A DNA stretch of 64,000 bases. Source: CAWANF01 sp963783355. GTDB lineage: Bacteria; Bacteroidota; Rhodothermia; Balneolales; DATFMH01. Shown piece by piece: positions 61,881 through 64,000 of this stretch (its first letter is position 1; each line of letters begins with the position of its first letter). Where the stretch lies: NCBI GenBank assembly GCA_963783355.1, contig CAWANF010000002.1:372001-436000 (forward strand), written 5' to 3'. Both the position numbers and the translations under genes were made by a program. Below the pieces are notes generated by a model. The model saw nothing but the letters and a program-made list of their open reading frames with translations. It made no database searches and was not told the origin of the DNA.

Positions 61881-62957
61881 TTACACTAAAAAATCGACAT
61901 CGTCTTCGGCATAGACACCGTGATATAATTCTTCATCAGAAGGTACGTCACTGTTTTCTGCGAAATCGATAGCATCCAGGACTTCCTGTTCTATTTCCTC
62001 GGTTATTTTATCGATTTGCTCTTTAGATGTAATTTTATGCTTTGATATATAAGACTTAAGGCGTTCGATTGGATCCAAAGCTTTGAATTCGTCCATTTCT
62101 TCTTTCGAACGATAATGACCAGGGTCACTCATGGAATGCCCGCGATAACGATAGGTACGAATTTCGAGAAAATAAGGTTCCTGATTTTCCCTTACATAAT
62201 CTGCTACTTCACGTAATTTTTCAATAACGGAGAATACGTCCATACCATTAACAACATCATGTTTCATATCATAAGCCAATGCCCGTTTATATATATCGGT
62301 GGCCGTATGCCTTTTCGCTGATGTTCCCATAGAATAGCCATTATTTTCAACAGCGTATATTACCGGTAAGCCCCAAACTTTTGCAAGGTTAAACGATTCG
62401 TGCAAAGATCCCTGGTCAACAGCACCGTCTCCAAAGAAACCGATAGAGACCCGTTTTTCATCGCGGTATTTATTGGCGAAAGCAAGACCGGCAGCTAATG
62501 GGATATGAGCGCCAACAATGGCATGTCCGCCCCAAAAATGTTCTTTAACGTTGAAATAGTGCATCGAACCACCTTTGCCCCTGCTGCAACCCGTCACTTT
62601 TCCATAAAGTTCAGCCATTGCCTGGTTCGCTGAGATTCCACGAATCAAACCAAATCCGTGATCCCGGTAAGCTGTAATGATATCGTCATCATCATTCAGT
62701 ACAGTCACAGTACCGGTCGATACGGCCTCCTGACCCATATATAAATGAAGGAAACCACCAAATTTCCCTTTTTGATACATTTGTGCAGCACGTTCTTCAA
62801 AGCGGCGTTGCAAATACATTTTTCTATATAATTCCACCACGTCATCTTTTGAGAGACCGAGATCTTTATGGGTTTTATCCGTCGGTTCCGGTAGTTCGGT
62901 ACTTTTATACACCACTCCGGTTGGGGTAAATCCAGTTATTTCTTCTGTTTTTTCCAT
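61881..62957 (-). CDS. pdhA: Pyruvate dehydrogenase E1 alpha subunit
   Basis: The start is placed at ATG 62957, preceded by GGAG six bases upstream; the longer frame would need a TTG. The 358-residue protein binds TPP through 'GFFGDGAVDQGSLHESFNLAKVWGLPVIYAVENN' and has the loop 'YRYRGHSMSDPGHYRSKEE'. It decarboxylates pyruvate together with pdhB. First gene of the operon; 173 bases separate it from alaS. Confidence 0.95.
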   Translation of the reverse strand: MEKTEEITGFTPTGVVYKSTELPEPTDKTHKDLGLSKDDVVELYRKMYLQRRFEERAAQMYQKGKFGGFLHLYMGQEAVSTGTVTVLNDDDDIITAYRDHGFGLIRGISANQAMAELYGKVTGCSRGKGGSMHYFNVKEHFWGGHAIVGAHIPLAAGLAFANKYRDEKRVSIGFFGDGAVDQGSLHESFNLAKVWGLPVIYAVENNGYSMGTSAKRHTATDIYKRALAYDMKHDVVNGMDVFSVIEKLREVADYVRENQEPYFLEIRTYRYRGHSMSDPGHYRSKEEMDEFKALDPIERLKSYISKHKITSKEQIDKITEEIEQEVLDAIDFAENSDVPSDEELYHGVYAEDDVDFLV

Positions 62958-62963
62958 AATAAA

Positions 62964-62967
62964 CTCC
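62964..62967 (-). promoter_or_regulatory. Ribosome-binding site fixing the pdhA start
   Basis: GGAG six bases before ATG 62957 overlaps the alternative TTG start, favouring the ATG. Confidence 0.65.
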
Positions 62968-63130
62968 AAGTAAATTTCGTAAAAGTCGCTATTTCAACAC
63001 GATAAATTAAATGACCTAAAAAGGACTGTTTGCGTAAATACTTATCATTGCCTGAGCAATAATATATTCAAATTTGACGGAAGGTTGTAGTCATCATTTT
63101 CAAACCCAAAGCTTGAAAACATAACCTCCA

Positions 63131-64000
63131 TTATCCATCAATTTGTTCCGTTAGTAAATCAAAAACCTGACTTAATGCTTTTTCCAGATTTTCAGGCTGA
63201 CGGCCACCAGCTGTTGCCAGGTTTGGCTGACCACCACCACCACCACCAACGAGTCGTGCGACTTGTCCAACTAATGTTCCTGCCTTTATTCCTTTGTCTC
63301 GAATTAAATCTTCGGTGACAGTCGCAACCAGATAAGCTTTGCCCTGTTCATTATCCCTGGTCCCAAGAATGGTGACAGTAGCTTCAGGACTTCTTTTCAA
63401 TCCTTCATAACCTATCTGTTTGAGAATATCCATGTCGGCATCGGTAATCTCACCGGTAACCAACTGAATTTCCTGGCCCAGCATCCGGGCATTTTTTAAA
63501 TTCTTATCTAATTCCATCAAAGCTGATTGCAGGCGCATCCTTTCAAGTTCTTTCTCCAGCGTCTTCTTTTCATCAATCAGCTTTTGGATATCTAAAATAA
63601 CATTTTCTGTCTGACCTATTTCCGAATAAATGGCGTCCATTTTTTCTTTTTCCAGCCTAAGAAACTGGTCAGCCGCATGTCCGGTTACTGCTTCAATCCT
63701 GCGAACACCGGAAGCAACTGCTGTTTCATTTAAAAAACGAAAATAACCAATTTCTCCGGTCGCCTTTACATGAGTACCACCGCATAATTCACGAGAATAT
63801 GATGGATCGAATGTTATAACGCGAACACGATCCCCATATTTTTCACCAAACAACATCGTCGCTCCCATCGTCTTGGCTTCTTCGATAGGTACATCACGCT
63901 GTTCAACCAGTGGAATATTTTCCTGAATTTTAAAATTGACAATTTTCTCAATTTCACCGAGTTCTTTGCGGGATACTGCTTTAAAATGGGAAAAGTCGAA
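63131..64000 (-). CDS. alaS: Alanyl-tRNA synthetase, C-terminal part (runs off window)
   Basis: The frame is open to base 64000, giving 289 residues of the C-terminus. The second additional domain shows 'FDFSHFKAV' and the zinc-site 'SRELCGGTHVKATGEIGYFRF' of AlaX/AlaRS editing domains. A coiled linker follows, then the DHHA1-type C-Ala domain 'LVGGGGGGQPNLATAGGRQPENL'. The catalytic and tRNA-recognition parts lie outside the window. Confidence 0.96.
   Translation of the reverse strand, partial: FDFSHFKAVSRKELGEIEKIVNFKIQENIPLVEQRDVPIEEAKTMGATMLFGEKYGDRVRVITFDPSYSRELCGGTHVKATGEIGYFRFLNETAVASGVRRIEAVTGHAADQFLRLEKEKMDAIYSEIGQTENVILDIQKLIDEKKTLEKELERMRLQSALMELDKNLKNARMLGQEIQLVTGEITDADMDILKQIGYEGLKRSPEATVTILGTRDNEQGKAYLVATVTEDLIRDKGIKAGTLVGQVARLVGGGGGGQPNLATAGGRQPENLEKALSQVFDLLTEQIDG

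Overview
The window reads as a chromosomal segment of a Gram-negative bacterium of the Fibrobacterota-Chlorobiota-Bacteroidota (FCB) superphylum. Two proteins end in the FlgD-like 'NYPNPFNP' type IX secretion sorting domain typical of Balneolota, Ignavibacteria, Calditrichota and relatives. There are also many signal peptides and lipoproteins, a System I cytochrome c maturation operon, HslUV and a four-gene dTDP-rhamnose set. A Balneolota- or Ignavibacteria-like host is my best guess, with low confidence at class level. Base composition looks moderately AT-rich.

Layout. 1-4650: unlinked single genes (sugar-hydrolase-like start, SAM methyltransferase, fasciclin protein, DUF6314, AhpD-like, TMEM175-like channel, DUF4282). 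4840-10980: a carbohydrate island with a GH39 xylosidase-like gene broken by four frameshifts, a HAD phosphatase, a sialidase-like lipoprotein and a beta-helix protein, with heptameric tandem repeats nearby. 11221-14169: OsmC protein and a secreted multicopper oxidase. 14842-16149: a tandem array of three near-identical 387-bp units, each carrying a small GIY-YIG nuclease gene and a fragment of tRNA-Asn, abutting an intact tRNA-Asn and followed by a second, corrupted tRNA copy; short palindromes CCCGA-N6-TCGGG replace parts of the tRNA copies. 16237-21583: truA, a DUF5683 gene and ccmF-ccmE-ccmD-ccmC, with a cysteine-type CcmE. 21803-25796: PH/SHOCT protein, dut, three tandem DUF3108 paralogues and an ArsC-like protein. 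25975-38890: core functions (biotinyl carrier, murA, RNase G/E with a frameshift, hslVU, C-terminal processing protease, rsmE, BFD-type ferredoxin, dCTP deaminase family, EVE protein). 39076-42964: a Dph6-like ATPase and rfbA-D-C-B.

43259-56604 is the most unusual gene block: a chaperone-usher-like surface-fibre locus on the minus strand. It has four DUF4402 pilin-like proteins, a 1261-residue T9SS substrate with invasin-like Ig repeats, a PapD-like chaperone broken near its C-terminus, and a large usher-like outer-membrane protein whose C-terminus carries three SPOR repeats. A second usher-SPOR gene survives upstream as a deleted, frameshifted relic, so the fused architecture is not a one-off.

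56625-64000: a heme/iron ABC uptake operon (hmuTUV-like), the pyruvate dehydrogenase operon pdhA-pdhB-pdhC, and the C-terminal part of alaS running off the window.

Single-base frameshifts occur in rng, GH39, the chaperone and one DUF4402 gene. Each was recognised because the expected C-terminus continues in another frame. They may be true decay, polymorphism or consensus errors; raw reads would decide.
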